The notes below the pieces were generated by a model. The model was not told the origin of the DNA, did not search any database, and saw only the letters and a list, made by a program, of their open reading frames with translations. Source: CAYXSX01 sp964467925 (GTDB lineage: Bacteria > Pseudomonadota > Alphaproteobacteria > Micavibrionales > Micavibrionaceae). From it: a stretch of 64,000 nucleotides of DNA. This document shows, piece by piece, positions 6,572-14,652 of this stretch (position 1 is its first letter; each line of letters opens with the position of its first letter). The position numbers were made by a program, and so were the translations under genes. Location: positions 124,001 through 188,000 of the forward strand of contig CAYXSX010000001.1 of NCBI GenBank assembly GCA_964467925.1. The letters run 5' to 3'.

Positions 6572-7795
6572 TTATGCTAATAACTCCTTCACTTTGCCAA
6601 GTCCCGCGACAAGCTGATCTATATCGTCCTCGTTGGAATACAGGCCGAGCGATGCCCGCGCGGTCGCCTCAACACCCAGCACATCCATCAGCGGCATACA
6701 GCAATGATGCCCCGTACGCACGGCCACGCCACATTGATCGAGGATCATACCCATATCGCCGGGATTGATACCTTCGATAGTGAAACTAAAAATTCCCACC
6801 TTCTCCGGCGCTGTGCCGTGAATGGTCAGGCCCTCAACGCCCTGCAGGGCTTTCGTGCCGTATTGCAGCAGCGTCGCCTCATGCGCGGCGATATTATCCA
6901 TACCAAGCGTCTGTACGTAATCAATGGCAGCACCGAGCCCAATCACCTCGACAATCGCGGGCGTACCGGCCTCGAAACGGAACGGCGGTTCCTTGTACGT
7001 GGTTTTTTCAAACGTAACGCGCTCGATCATATCGCCGCCGCCCTGATAGGGAGGCATGGAATCCAGCACGTCATATTTGCCATACAGAACCCCGATACCC
7101 GTGGGCCCGTAAATTTTATGCCCGGTAAAGACATAGAAATCGCAATCAATATCACGTACATCGACTGAACCGTGCACGATGCCTTGCGATCCATCGATCA
7201 GAACCTTGATATCCGGATTAAACGATTTCGCCTTGATCGTGATTTCCCTGACCGGGTTGATCGTACCAAGCGCGTTGGAGACATGGGTAAAGGCGACAAG
7301 TTTCGTACGCTCCGAAAGCAGACCCGCAAACGCATCAAGATCGAGCACGCCGCGAGCATCGATCGGGATCACTTTAATCTCTACGCCGATCTGGTCGCGC
7401 AACAACTGCCACGGCACGATATTGGCGTGATGCTCCATTGCCGTGATGATGATTTCATCGTCCGCCTTCAGATGCGTACGCCCGAAAGATTGCGCCACCA
7501 GATTGATCCCCTCGGTCGTATTGCGCACGAACACGATTTCTTTATCGCTCTCCGCATTAATAAACCCGGCGATTTTCGCGCGTACGATTTCATATTCCAG
7601 CGTCAGGTTTTGTGAAATCTGGTACAGGCCGCGGTGAATATTCGAATAACCACCTTCCAGCACGCGGTTCATCGCATTAATCACGCGGCGCGGCTTTTGC
7701 GCTGACGCCCCCGTATCGAGAAACGCGAGCGGCTTGCCGTGCATGGTGGTGGCCAGTACGGGAAAATCTTTTCTGGCATCACGAATATTCATCAT
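6572..7795 (-). CDS. sufS: cysteine desulfurase SufS
   Basis: This group II cysteine desulfurase takes sulfur from cysteine for Fe-S assembly, using PLP. From the ATG at 7795 it has 407 residues; the PLP lysine is in FTGHKIYGPTG (about Lys227), the PLP aspartate in LIDGSQ, and the persulfide Cys in RTGHHCCMPLM (about Cys365). An ATG at 7831 inside sufD is also in frame, but the ATG at 7795 has AAGGCGGA just before it and matches usual family N-termini. The doubled Cys in HHCC is unusual, since most SufS enzymes have HHCA. No sufE or sufU is visible in the window, so the sulfur acceptor must be encoded elsewhere. Confidence 0.96.
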   Translation of the reverse strand: MMNIRDARKDFPVLATTMHGKPLAFLDTGASAQKPRRVINAMNRVLEGGYSNIHRGLYQISQNLTLEYEIVRAKIAGFINAESDKEIVFVRNTTEGINLVAQSFGRTHLKADDEIIITAMEHHANIVPWQLLRDQIGVEIKVIPIDARGVLDLDAFAGLLSERTKLVAFTHVSNALGTINPVREITIKAKSFNPDIKVLIDGSQGIVHGSVDVRDIDCDFYVFTGHKIYGPTGIGVLYGKYDVLDSMPPYQGGGDMIERVTFEKTTYKEPPFRFEAGTPAIVEVIGLGAAIDYVQTLGMDNIAAHEATLLQYGTKALQGVEGLTIHGTAPEKVGIFSFTIEGINPGDMGMILDQCGVAVRTGHHCCMPLMDVLGVEATARASLGLYSNEDDIDQLVAGLGKVKELLA

Positions 7796-7809
7796 ATCTT
7801 CCGCCTTTA

Positions 7810-9051
7810 TTACAGCACTTTGTGCAGCCATGATTGCGCCTTTTCTTCGATCTTCGCCTTGAACGCCTCGTTACCGATTTTATCGATCACCTCGGCGCAG
7901 AAAGATTGCAGCATCAACTCGCGCGCTTGCGCTTCGGTCAAACCACGAGAGCGCAAATAAAAGATCGGCTCTTCATCCAGCTGCCCGGTCGTTGCCCCAT
8001 GCGAACATTTCACATCGTCGGCGTAAATCTCCAGCTCCGGCTTGGTGTTCATCTCCGCCTTGTCCGACAGCAGGATCGTATTGGCAAGCTGATACCCGTC
8101 TGTCTTTTGTGCTTCCTGATGTACGTGCACCTTACCCTGAAACACACCGCGCGATTGGTCTGCCAGAATATTGCGGATATATTGGTGAGAGGTGCAATGC
8201 GGCGCCTGATGCTCCACCAGATAGGTCGTATCGCTATGCGTTTTCCCGCTGAGCAGATTAAGACCGTTTAAATGAAACTCACATCCCGGCCCCTGCAGTT
8301 CTGCATGAACCGTGCGGCGACAAAGAGCCGCGCCGTGATCGAGCGTGAAGCTGGAATAATAACAATCGCGCGCAAGCCGGAAATGTACGCTCTGGGTATA
8401 CACGCCCCGCCCTGAATCGTCGAGCAAACGGCAATGCTCCAGCCGCGCGCCCTCATCCATGATGATCTGGCTGACCGTGTTCGTCCAGTACGCGCCCTCG
8501 CCCGATCTCTCCTCGATAATCGTAGCATGCGCATTGCGGCCCACGCGGATCACGATACGCGGCACAGAAAATTGCCCGTCCGCGGCATGCGCCTTAATCA
8601 CAATCGGCTCTTCGACGATGCGCCCCTCGGGGATATCAATCACCATACCGAAACGTAAGAACGCCGTGTTCATATGCCACAGCCCCATATCGCCGTATTT
8701 TTCCTCGCCCGGAACATCCGCCATCATGAGCGGCGCCAGCCATTGCTCGTTGCGCTCCGCCATATCGACAAGGCTCTGTGCATACGGGCGGTCGCTGGTC
8801 ACGCGCACATCCATGTTAAAGGGCTGGATGTTCAGGCCGCGCATCGCGGAAGGCAAATTGGTGTATTTCCAGCGCTCCATTTTCGGCGTGGGGATTCCAA
8901 TTTCCTTGAAACGCTCCCAGGCTTGCGCGCGGATATTGTTCAGCCACACCGGCCCGTGATCGGGCTGGGGGAAGTCCCAGAAAAACTGCACGGTCGAAAG
9001 ATCGTGCGACGAGGTTTTGGGAAATTCCATGATTTTGGCTTCGGACGCCAT
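7810..9051 (-). CDS. sufD: SufD subunit of the SufBC2D scaffold
   Basis: The 413-residue protein is of the SufB/SufD beta-helix family (UPF0051). The C-terminal third carries the family block KCSHGATTGQLDEEPIFYLRSRG-like sequence, and GAxY-type beta-helix repeats fill the middle. SufD partners SufB and SufC in building Fe-S clusters. It lies directly between sufC (3 bp upstream) and sufS in a tight operon. It differs from the longer sufB product in lacking the conserved Cys-rich core motifs. Confidence 0.95.
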   Translation of the reverse strand: MASEAKIMEFPKTSSHDLSTVQFFWDFPQPDHGPVWLNNIRAQAWERFKEIGIPTPKMERWKYTNLPSAMRGLNIQPFNMDVRVTSDRPYAQSLVDMAERNEQWLAPLMMADVPGEEKYGDMGLWHMNTAFLRFGMVIDIPEGRIVEEPIVIKAHAADGQFSVPRIVIRVGRNAHATIIEERSGEGAYWTNTVSQIIMDEGARLEHCRLLDDSGRGVYTQSVHFRLARDCYYSSFTLDHGAALCRRTVHAELQGPGCEFHLNGLNLLSGKTHSDTTYLVEHQAPHCTSHQYIRNILADQSRGVFQGKVHVHQEAQKTDGYQLANTILLSDKAEMNTKPELEIYADDVKCSHGATTGQLDEEPIFYLRSRGLTEAQARELMLQSFCAEVIDKIGNEAFKAKIEEKAQSWLHKVL

Positions 9052-9054
9052 CGC

Positions 9055-9819
9055 TTACGCCGCCTCCTCATCAATAAATTCCGCATAGCCGGAGGCTTCA
9101 AGCTCATGCGCCAGCTCTGGCCCGCCGGTTTTTACGATCTTGCCCTTGGCCATCACATGAACGACATCGGGCTTGATGTAATCAAGCAAACGCTGATAGT
9201 GCGTAATCACAAGGAAAGAACGCTTACCGTCGCGCATCGCATTCACGCCATTCGCCACGACTTTCAATGCATCAATATCAAGACCGGAATCCGTTTCATC
9301 CAGTACAGCGAATTTCGGCTCCAGCATCGCCATCTGCAAAACTTCGTTACGCTTTTTCTCCCCACCGGAAAACCCGACATTCACGCTGCGCTTCATCATC
9401 TCATCGGAAATGCCAAGCTCTTTGGTTTTTTGTTTCATAAGCTTCAAAAGCGCGAGCGCGTCCAGTTCCTCTTCGCCGCGTTGTTTGCGGATTGCATTGA
9501 GGGAGGTCTTGAGGAAGGTGCTCATATTCACACCCGGAATTTCAACAGGGTATTGAAAGGCGAGAAACAATCCTGCCGCCGCGCGCTCTTCGGGCTCCAG
9601 CTCCAGCAAGTCTTCACCGTCAAGCGTGGCAGAACCGCCCGTGACCTCGTATCCTTCACGACCCGCGAGCACATAAGACAGCGTGGATTTACCCGAACCG
9701 TTCGGCCCCATAATCGCATGCACTTCGCCTTCAGGGATATCGAGAGAGATACCCTTCAATATCTCCTTCACCCCTTCATCGGTTTCGATTTGCGCTTTTA
9801 AATCTTTAATTTTGATCAT
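9055..9819 (-). CDS. sufC: SufC ATPase of the SufBCD scaffold
   Basis: This 254-residue ABC-type ATPase drives conformational change of the SufBCD scaffold; it is cytoplasmic and not a transporter. The Walker A motif GPNGSGKST is at residues 38-46, the signature is FSGGEKKRNE, and Walker B with the Glu and D-loop is FAVLDETDSGLD. The ETDSGLD segment is characteristic of SufC. The gene starts one base after the stop of a small unknown gene and ends 3 bp before sufD. Confidence 0.97.
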   Translation of the reverse strand: MIKIKDLKAQIETDEGVKEILKGISLDIPEGEVHAIMGPNGSGKSTLSYVLAGREGYEVTGGSATLDGEDLLELEPEERAAAGLFLAFQYPVEIPGVNMSTFLKTSLNAIRKQRGEEELDALALLKLMKQKTKELGISDEMMKRSVNVGFSGGEKKRNEVLQMAMLEPKFAVLDETDSGLDIDALKVVANGVNAMRDGKRSFLVITHYQRLLDYIKPDVVHVMAKGKIVKTGGPELAHELEASGYAEFIDEEAA

Positions 9820-9820
9820 T

Positions 9821-10267
9821 CTAAATTCCCTTATATTGACCAGGATGAAGTTCCATTTTCGTATTTTTTTGCTGTTCTCTCGTATCTAAAATTTCTTTTC
9901 TCTTCTCTTCATCAAACTGGAAGTGTACTGGAACTGAAAATTTAATGCGGTTTTCTATCCCTGATGTATCAGCACTAGCTTTCTTGCCTGAAACTGCAAC
10001 GTCAGTTTTGGCAGAAAAAACAGCAATTTTAAAACCCCCTTGAGCTGAAGCACCTGCATTAATTTGATCTTCGTTTGTTTCCTTGAGTGCAACAGCAACA
10101 TCAAACTCAACTAACGTTTCCTTACCGGGCGTTGGATCTACGAAAAACTTAGGTGCCACATAACTATATTGCTTTCGCACGTTCTCAACAGCACCACAAA
10201 TATCCAGCAATGATTTTTCAATAAAATCTTTTAATTCAAACTCTTGCCTTTGATTTTTCTTAGTCAT
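9821..10267 (-). CDS. small protein of unknown function inside the suf operon (possible Trypco2-like fold)
   Basis: From the ATG at 10267, which has an excellent AGGAGG site, the product is 148 residues. The N-terminal part is a helix (FELKDFIEKSLLDICGAVENV); then come strands with VEFDVAVALKE, a Gly/Ala-rich loop (INAGASAQGGFKIAVF), and a final strand NRIKFSVPVHFQF. This layout resembles the trypsin-co-occurring domain 2 (Trypco2) and related alphaproteobacterial hypothetical proteins, but the match is by eye only. It is A+T-rich relative to sufB and sufC. Two palindromic repeats lie directly upstream. An in-frame start at 10321 would read into a repeat and is rejected. A role in Fe-S assembly is not implied by sequence; position alone suggests co-expression. 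Confidence 0.8.
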   Translation of the reverse strand: MTKKNQRQEFELKDFIEKSLLDICGAVENVRKQYSYVAPKFFVDPTPGKETLVEFDVAVALKETNEDQINAGASAQGGFKIAVFSAKTDVAVSGKKASADTSGIENRIKFSVPVHFQFDEEKRKEILDTREQQKNTKMELHPGQYKGI

Positions 10268-10294
10268 CCAAAACCCCCTCCTTAAACACCCATC

Positions 10295-10374
10295 GTCATC
10301 CCTGCGAAGGCAGGGATCCATTTATCGGCTTGGCGCGATGCGGAAGAATAGATTCCGGCCTGCGCCGGAATGAC
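10295..10374 (+). repeat. 80-bp GTCAT...ATGAC palindromic element, second intact copy
   Basis: It has the same length and layout as the copy at 5677-5756: left arm with CCCTGC-GAAG-GCAGGG-type hairpin, a spacer containing TTGGCGCGAT, and right arm GATTCCGGCC-TGC-GCCGGAATGAC. The left hairpin stem differs from that at 5677 on both sides in a compensating way. It lies between sufB and the small unknown gene. Confidence 0.9.
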
Positions 10375-10384
10375 GCCCGTTATT

Positions 10385-10463
10385 GTCATTGCGAGGAGGC
10401 CGAGAGGCCGACGCGGCAATCCAGTTTTGTTTTTCTGGATTGCTTCGCTACGCTCGCAATGAC
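10385..10463 (+). repeat. GTCATTGCGAG...CTCGCAATGAC palindromic element
   Basis: A 79-bp inverted repeat whose arms begin GTCATTGCGAG and end CTCGCAATGAC, with internal hairpin GAGGCC-GAGA-GGCC and central arms GGCAATCCAG and CTGGATTGC. It directly adjoins the 10295 element. A relative is found at 46726-46817. It lies between sufB and sufC within the operon. Confidence 0.88.
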
Positions 10464-10494
10464 GGCTTCGTGCTCTTAGTGTTTTAAAAAACAT

Positions 10495-11955
10495 TTATCC
10501 CACCGATCCTTCCAGTGAAATACCCACCAACTTTTGCGCCTCCACCGCGAATTCCATCGGCAATTCCTGCATCACCTCTCTCGCAAAACCATTCACGATA
10601 AGGGCTACCGCTTCTTCCTCGCCAATGCCGCGTTGCTGACAATAGAACATTTGGTCTTCGGAAATTTTTGATGTCGTTGCTTCATGCTCTAACGTGGCGG
10701 AGTTATTCCGGCACTCGATATAGGGCACCGTATGCGCGCCGCACTGATCGCCAATTAAAAGAGAGTCACACTGCGTGAAATTGCGTGCGCCTTCAGCCTT
10801 GGGTAGGATTTTGACCATGCCGCGATAGGTCTGATCGGAATGTCCGGCGCTGATCCCCTTTGCCACGATACGGCTTTTGGTGTTTTTACCGATATGGATC
10901 ATCTTGGTTCCGGTATCCGCTTGCTGACGTCCGTTTGTAATCGCCACGGAATAAAATTCGCCTTGGGAATTATCGCCTTTCAGAATACAGGACGGATATT
11001 TCCACGTAATTGCGGAGCCTGTTTCAACTTGCGTCCAGCTGATCTTTGAATTTCTGCCTTCGCACAGGCCGCGCTTGGTCACGAAATTATAAATACCGCC
11101 CGCGCCCGTATCCGGATCGCCGGGATACCAGTTCTGCACGGTGGAATATTTGATTTCTGCGTCGTCATGGGTGATGAGCTCTACCACCGCCGCGTGCAAT
11201 TGGTTTTCATCGCGCATCGGCGCCGTGCAGCCCTCAAGATAAGACACATACGAGCCTTTATCGGCGATAATCAGCGTACGTTCGAACTGTCCCGTGTTCA
11301 GCTCGTTGATGCGGAAGTAAGTCGAAAGCTCCATCGGGCAGCGTACACCCGGCGGGATATAAACGAACGAGCCATCCGTAAACACGGCTGAGTTCAAACA
11401 CGCATGCTTGTTATCGCCCGGCGGCACGACAGAGCCGATATATTTTTTCACGAGTTCCGGATGATCTTTCACGGCTTCGGAAATGGAGCAAAAGATAATG
11501 CCCTGCTCTTTCAATTTATCCTTAAATGTCGTCGCAACGGAAACGCTATCGAACACGTAATCCACCGCAACGCCCGCCAGCAATTCCTGTTCGCGCACAG
11601 GGATGCCGAGCTTCTCATATGTCTCCAGCAATTTGGGATCAACTTCGTCGAGAGATTTCGGGCGATCATCATCGCTCTTGGGTGCGGCGTAATAATAATA
11701 GTCCTGATAATTTACCGGCTTGAATTTTACTTTTTGCCATGTGGGTTCAGGCATGGTCAGCCATAGGCGATAAGCTTTCAGACGCCATTCCAACAACCAT
11801 TCGGGCTCATTCTTTTTTGCAGAGATGAAACGCACGATATCTTCGGACAGCCCCTTAGGTGCTTTATCCGATTCAATATCCGTCACGAAGCCGGCACTGT
11901 ATTTGCCTTGCATGTCCTTGACGGTCTGGATGGTTTCGGCGGAAATATCACTCAT
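10495..11955 (-). CDS. sufB: SufB subunit of the Fe-S scaffold
   Basis: This 486-residue protein is the main scaffold on which the SUF system builds Fe-S clusters. Family marks include GVRCPMELSTYFRIN, a CTAPMRDENQLHAAVVELI block, TQVETGSAITWKYPSCILKG-type sequence, and the C-terminal EHEATTSKISEDQMFYCQQRG. The length matches typical SufB (about 480). It begins 2 bp after the regulator stop, so both share a transcript. Two repeats and an unknown gene separate it from sufC, an interruption not seen in the standard order. Confidence 0.97.
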   Translation of the reverse strand: MSDISAETIQTVKDMQGKYSAGFVTDIESDKAPKGLSEDIVRFISAKKNEPEWLLEWRLKAYRLWLTMPEPTWQKVKFKPVNYQDYYYYAAPKSDDDRPKSLDEVDPKLLETYEKLGIPVREQELLAGVAVDYVFDSVSVATTFKDKLKEQGIIFCSISEAVKDHPELVKKYIGSVVPPGDNKHACLNSAVFTDGSFVYIPPGVRCPMELSTYFRINELNTGQFERTLIIADKGSYVSYLEGCTAPMRDENQLHAAVVELITHDDAEIKYSTVQNWYPGDPDTGAGGIYNFVTKRGLCEGRNSKISWTQVETGSAITWKYPSCILKGDNSQGEFYSVAITNGRQQADTGTKMIHIGKNTKSRIVAKGISAGHSDQTYRGMVKILPKAEGARNFTQCDSLLIGDQCGAHTVPYIECRNNSATLEHEATTSKISEDQMFYCQQRGIGEEEAVALIVNGFAREVMQELPMEFAVEAQKLVGISLEGSVG

Positions 11956-11957
11956 TC

Positions 11958-12392
11958 TTAAAAAACTCTTTTCTCCATGGCTTTGGCATCCATTTCAGCC
12001 ATCGCCGCTAATGTCAGCCCCTCGAGAGCCTTGTGAATGGCATCATTCACAAAATCCCAGCGGCCTTTTACGGGGCAACACTTCTGATAGCTGCAACAAT
12101 TATCATTCCCCTCTACGCAAGCCGTAAGCGAAACAGGACCATCCACGGCAGTAACGATTTCTACGATCGAGATTTGATCATTACCTTTGGCAGGTTTGTA
12201 ACCGCCAGACGCGCCGCGTGTTGAAATCACAAGATCGGCCTTACACAAAAGCTTCAGAACTTTGGCAACAGTAGGTTCAGGCAAGCCTGTGCGGTCGGAA
12301 ACGGTGGCTGCCGTTACCAGTTCGTCAGGGGTCTTTCCCATTACTGTCAAAATCACCACCGCATAATCGGCGAGACGTGAAATTTTAATCAT
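11958..12392 (-). CDS. Rrf2-family regulator of the suf operon (SufR/IscR-like)
   Basis: The 144-residue product has an N-terminal winged helix (ISRLADYAVVILTVM, PEPTVAKVLKLL, RGASGGYKPAK) typical of Rrf2 regulators. Three cysteine positions lie at residue 92, 99/100 and 105/106, the spacing used to ligate a Fe-S cluster in IscR-type sensors. Being the first gene of the suf operon, it probably senses cluster status and represses or activates it. Both CC pairs make the exact ligands uncertain. The upstream region contains a 7-bp inverted repeat that could be its site. Confidence 0.92.
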   Translation of the reverse strand: MIKISRLADYAVVILTVMGKTPDELVTAATVSDRTGLPEPTVAKVLKLLCKADLVISTRGASGGYKPAKGNDQISIVEIVTAVDGPVSLTACVEGNDNCCSYQKCCPVKGRWDFVNDAIHKALEGLTLAAMAEMDAKAMEKRVF

Positions 12393-12480
12393 AAGCGTTT
12401 GTAAATGTTAAAAATTTAAAAGCACCAAAAACGTACCATTTACATGTCATTTTTGGGGCCGGATTTCAAGGGGTTTTTAA
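12393..12480 (-). promoter_or_regulatory. candidate suf operon control region
   Basis: A 7-bp inverted repeat (GTAAATG at 12401-12407 and CATTTAC at 12437-12443, 29 bp apart) lies just upstream of the regulator gene. Between and beyond are A+T-rich bases and, on the operon strand, a TTGAAA hexamer near 12465 that could be a -35 box, with no strong -10 partner. The assignment as operator or promoter is inference. Confidence 0.4.
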
Positions 12481-12536
12481 GGAAATGTTAAGATTCGATC
12501 CGTAGTCTGGGGTATAGGAAAGTGAGGTATAAACCA

Positions 12537-12665
12537 ATGAATCCCCTAAAACCTACATGGGACCACACAATGGAAGTGGGTGGTTTTGCCGCTGATCGTG
12601 AAGCGGCTCTGGAAATTGCCGCAATCATGGAGCAGACTTTACCAGCCCCATACGGCACAGCGTAA
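12537..12665 (+). CDS. possible 42-aa small protein
   Basis: An ATG at 12537 with a GTGAGGT site about 8-10 bases upstream opens a 42-residue frame that ends with TAA exactly one base before the prfC stop codon. The predicted peptide starts MNPLKPTWDHTMEVGGFAAD and continues as an amphipathic helix (REAALEIAAIMEQTL). Amino-acid composition is protein-like and acidic, unlike a random frame. It is transcribed divergently from the suf operon and converges with prfC. No family is recognised. Confidence 0.5.
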   Translation: MNPLKPTWDHTMEVGGFAADREAALEIAAIMEQTLPAPYGTA

Positions 12666-14240
12666 TCACTTCGTCGCGGCAAAGGTAATTCCCTTATTTT
12701 TATCCATCGCATCCTGAAGATGCCAACTGTTACGCGCCATGAAGACGGGATCGTTATCGTGATCATAGGCAACCGCGCTGCGGTTTGAATCTATGAATTT
12801 CTTCAAAACTTGCGGATCATCCGCTGATAACCAGCGCGCTGTATAAAGCTGCGTCGTCTCAAACTTCACAGGGATTTCGTATTCCGTCCGGATGCGGTCT
12901 TTTAGAACATCGAATTGCAGCGAACCCACAACACCCACAACCCAGTCTGGATCCATAATGGGTTTAAACACTCTCGCCGCGCCCTCTTCCGCTAGTTGCT
13001 CCAGCGCTCTGCCCAGATGTTTCGCCTTAAGCGGGTCTTCAGGGCGCGCACGCTGCATGAGTTCCGGTGCAAAGTTTGGAATATCGGAGAACACCAAATC
13101 TTCCCCTTCGGTCAGCGCATCGCCAATACGCAAACCGCCGTAATTAGGAAGACCTATAATATCGCCGGGATAAGCTTCTTCCGCCATTTCACGGTCTTGC
13201 GCCAAAAAAAGCTGCGGCGAGTGAATGACCTGCACCTTACCGGAGCGGACATGTTTCAACTTCATACCACGCTTGAATTTACCGGAGCATATACGCGCAA
13301 AAGCCATACGGTCGCGGTGCTTGGGATCCATATTTGCCTGAATTTTAAAAATAAACGCGGTGACTTTTGGTTCGTCCGGTTTTACTTCGCGCGTTGCGGT
13401 TTTTTGCAAGCGCGGCGGCGGCGCATATGCACCGATACCGTTTAGCATTTCCCGTACACCAAAATTGTTGACGGCAGAGCCGAAAAACACAGGTGTCATC
13501 GTCCCTTGCAAATAAGCCTCACGGTCGAAGGGCGGACAAAGGCCACGCACCATTTCGATATCTTCCCGGAGCTTTTTAACTTCCTGCTCAGAAAGCAATT
13601 CATCAAGCTTGGGATCATCCAGCCCCTTGACTTGAATCCCTTGTGATAAGCTTTCGCCTTTGGAACGCTCAAACAGAATAAGCTCGTCATTGATCAGGTC
13701 ATAACAACCTTTGAAATCACGGCCCATACCGATGGGCCAGCTGGCGGGCGTGACATCAAGTGCGAGCGATTGCTCAATCTCGTCCAGAAGATCAAAAGGG
13801 TCTTGCCCGTCACGGTCAAGTTTGTTGATGAACGTAATAATCGGCATATCCCGCAGACGGCAAACTTCGAAAAGCTTGCGGGTCTGCGTCTCGATCCCCT
13901 TGGCGCAGTCGAGCACCATGATCGCGCTATCAACCGCCGTTAAAACACGGTAAGTATCCTCAGAAAAGTCTTCGTGTCCCGGCGTATCGAGAAGATTATA
14001 GGTGATGCCATTATTCTCGAAGGTCATGACGGATGAGGCCACGGAAATTCCGCGTTCCTGCTCCACTTTCATCCAGTCCGAACGCGCACGGCGTCGCTCG
14101 CCCTTGGCTTTAACCGCACCAGCCATCTCAATCGCGCCGCCAAACAGAAGCAGTTTTTCCGTCAGCGTCGTCTTACCCGCATCCGGGTGCGAAATGATGG
14201 CGAAAGTACGGCGATTATTTATGATGTTTTGCAGGGTCAT
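12666..14240 (-). CDS. prfC: peptide chain release factor 3 (RF3)
   Basis: This translational GTPase removes RF1 or RF2 from the ribosome after termination. From the ATG at 14240 the product has 524 residues with G1 SHPDAGKTT, G3 DTPGHEDFSEDT and G4 NKLDRD, followed by the EF-G-like domains II and III of RF3. A GTG at 14258 would add six residues but starts within a repeat, so the ATG is preferred. The gene is directly preceded by a composite palindromic repeat that forms most of its 5' untranslated region. RF1 (prfA) and its methyltransferase (prmC) are elsewhere in the window. Confidence 0.96.
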   Translation of the reverse strand: MTLQNIINNRRTFAIISHPDAGKTTLTEKLLLFGGAIEMAGAVKAKGERRRARSDWMKVEQERGISVASSVMTFENNGITYNLLDTPGHEDFSEDTYRVLTAVDSAIMVLDCAKGIETQTRKLFEVCRLRDMPIITFINKLDRDGQDPFDLLDEIEQSLALDVTPASWPIGMGRDFKGCYDLINDELILFERSKGESLSQGIQVKGLDDPKLDELLSEQEVKKLREDIEMVRGLCPPFDREAYLQGTMTPVFFGSAVNNFGVREMLNGIGAYAPPPRLQKTATREVKPDEPKVTAFIFKIQANMDPKHRDRMAFARICSGKFKRGMKLKHVRSGKVQVIHSPQLFLAQDREMAEEAYPGDIIGLPNYGGLRIGDALTEGEDLVFSDIPNFAPELMQRARPEDPLKAKHLGRALEQLAEEGAARVFKPIMDPDWVVGVVGSLQFDVLKDRIRTEYEIPVKFETTQLYTARWLSADDPQVLKKFIDSNRSAVAYDHDNDPVFMARNSWHLQDAMDKNKGITFAATK

Positions 14241-14252
14241 GTTTTTATTTTT

Positions 14253-14404
14253 CACCACGGATAAACACAGATGAACACCGATGCAAAAGGTTAAAACGCA
14301 GAGTACGCCAAGGACACAAAGTTTTTATTCTTGTTTTACTTTGCGTACGTTGCTCCCTTTGCGGTTTAAAAAATCTGTGCTGATCTGTGTCCATCTGCGG
14401 TTAA
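14253..14404 (+). repeat. nested palindromic repeats upstream of prfC
   Basis: The outer arms, 14253-14284 (CACGGATAAACACAGATG type) and 14371-14404 (ATCTGTGTCCATCTGCGG type), form one inverted repeat like that at 48088-48164. In their loop sits a second inverted repeat, about 14288-14368, of the ACGCAAAGG/CTTTGCG type found alone at 20093-20167. The order shows one repeat type lodged inside the other. Confidence 0.88.
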
Positions 14405-14411
14405 TTTTTCT

Positions 14412-14582
14412 TCAGTTCGTTTGTATGAATTTCATAGGGGGGTACCCCGCGCCATTGTTTTTAAAGGATATTCCTTTAGTTCGTTGGTCACTCTTAAATT
14501 CCCGGCAAGCCGCGAGCGTGTCCTTATACGCTTTTATAACGCTATTATTCAACCGGGATAATAAAGACGGTGTGGCTGTCAT
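14412..14582 (-). CDS. 56-aa protein of unknown function with strong promoter
   Basis: The ATG at 14580-14582 is preceded by a GGGGAGGA ribosome site, and the frame runs 56 residues to TGA at 14412-14414. The peptide (start MTATPSLLSRLNNSVIKAYK, later KGISFKNNGAGYPP) is basic with an amphipathic first half. Upstream on the same strand lies a near-consensus sigma-70 promoter with a palindromic operator, so transcription and translation signals are both present. It is not recognised as any family; the size and operator would fit a regulator, toxin/antitoxin component or other small cytoplasmic protein, but nothing fixes this. The tail of the gene abuts the nested repeat upstream of prfC. Confidence 0.72.
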   Translation of the reverse strand: MTATPSLLSRLNNSVIKAYKDTLAACREFKSDQRTKGISFKNNGAGYPPMKFIQTN

Positions 14583-14620
14583 GAGAAATCCTCCCCTGCT
14601 ACATAAGGCAAAAAGAAGAA

Positions 14621-14649
14621 AATATAGGATAAGAATCCTAATTTGTCAA
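14621..14649 (-). promoter_or_regulatory. sigma-70 promoter with palindromic operator for the 56-aa gene
   Basis: On the minus strand TTGACA (14644-14649) and TATATT (14621-14626) are separated by exactly 17 bp. The perfect inverted repeat TAGGAT-4-ATCCTA (14625-14640) occupies the spacer and touches the -10 box, a classic repressor position. The start codon lies 38 bp downstream of the -10 box. Confidence 0.78.
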
Positions 14650-14652
14650 GGT

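Noticed and set aside
8674..9801. 375-codon plus-strand frame opposite sufC and sufD
   Set aside because: It is the antisense of two clear genes, its composition (many Arg, His, Phe) is typical of a shadow frame, and no family or ribosome site supports it.
10385..10463. CRISPR or terminator interpretation of the repeat pair in the suf operon
   Set aside because: There are no repeated units with spacers, and no T-tract follows the stems; the arms match dispersed elements elsewhere in the window.
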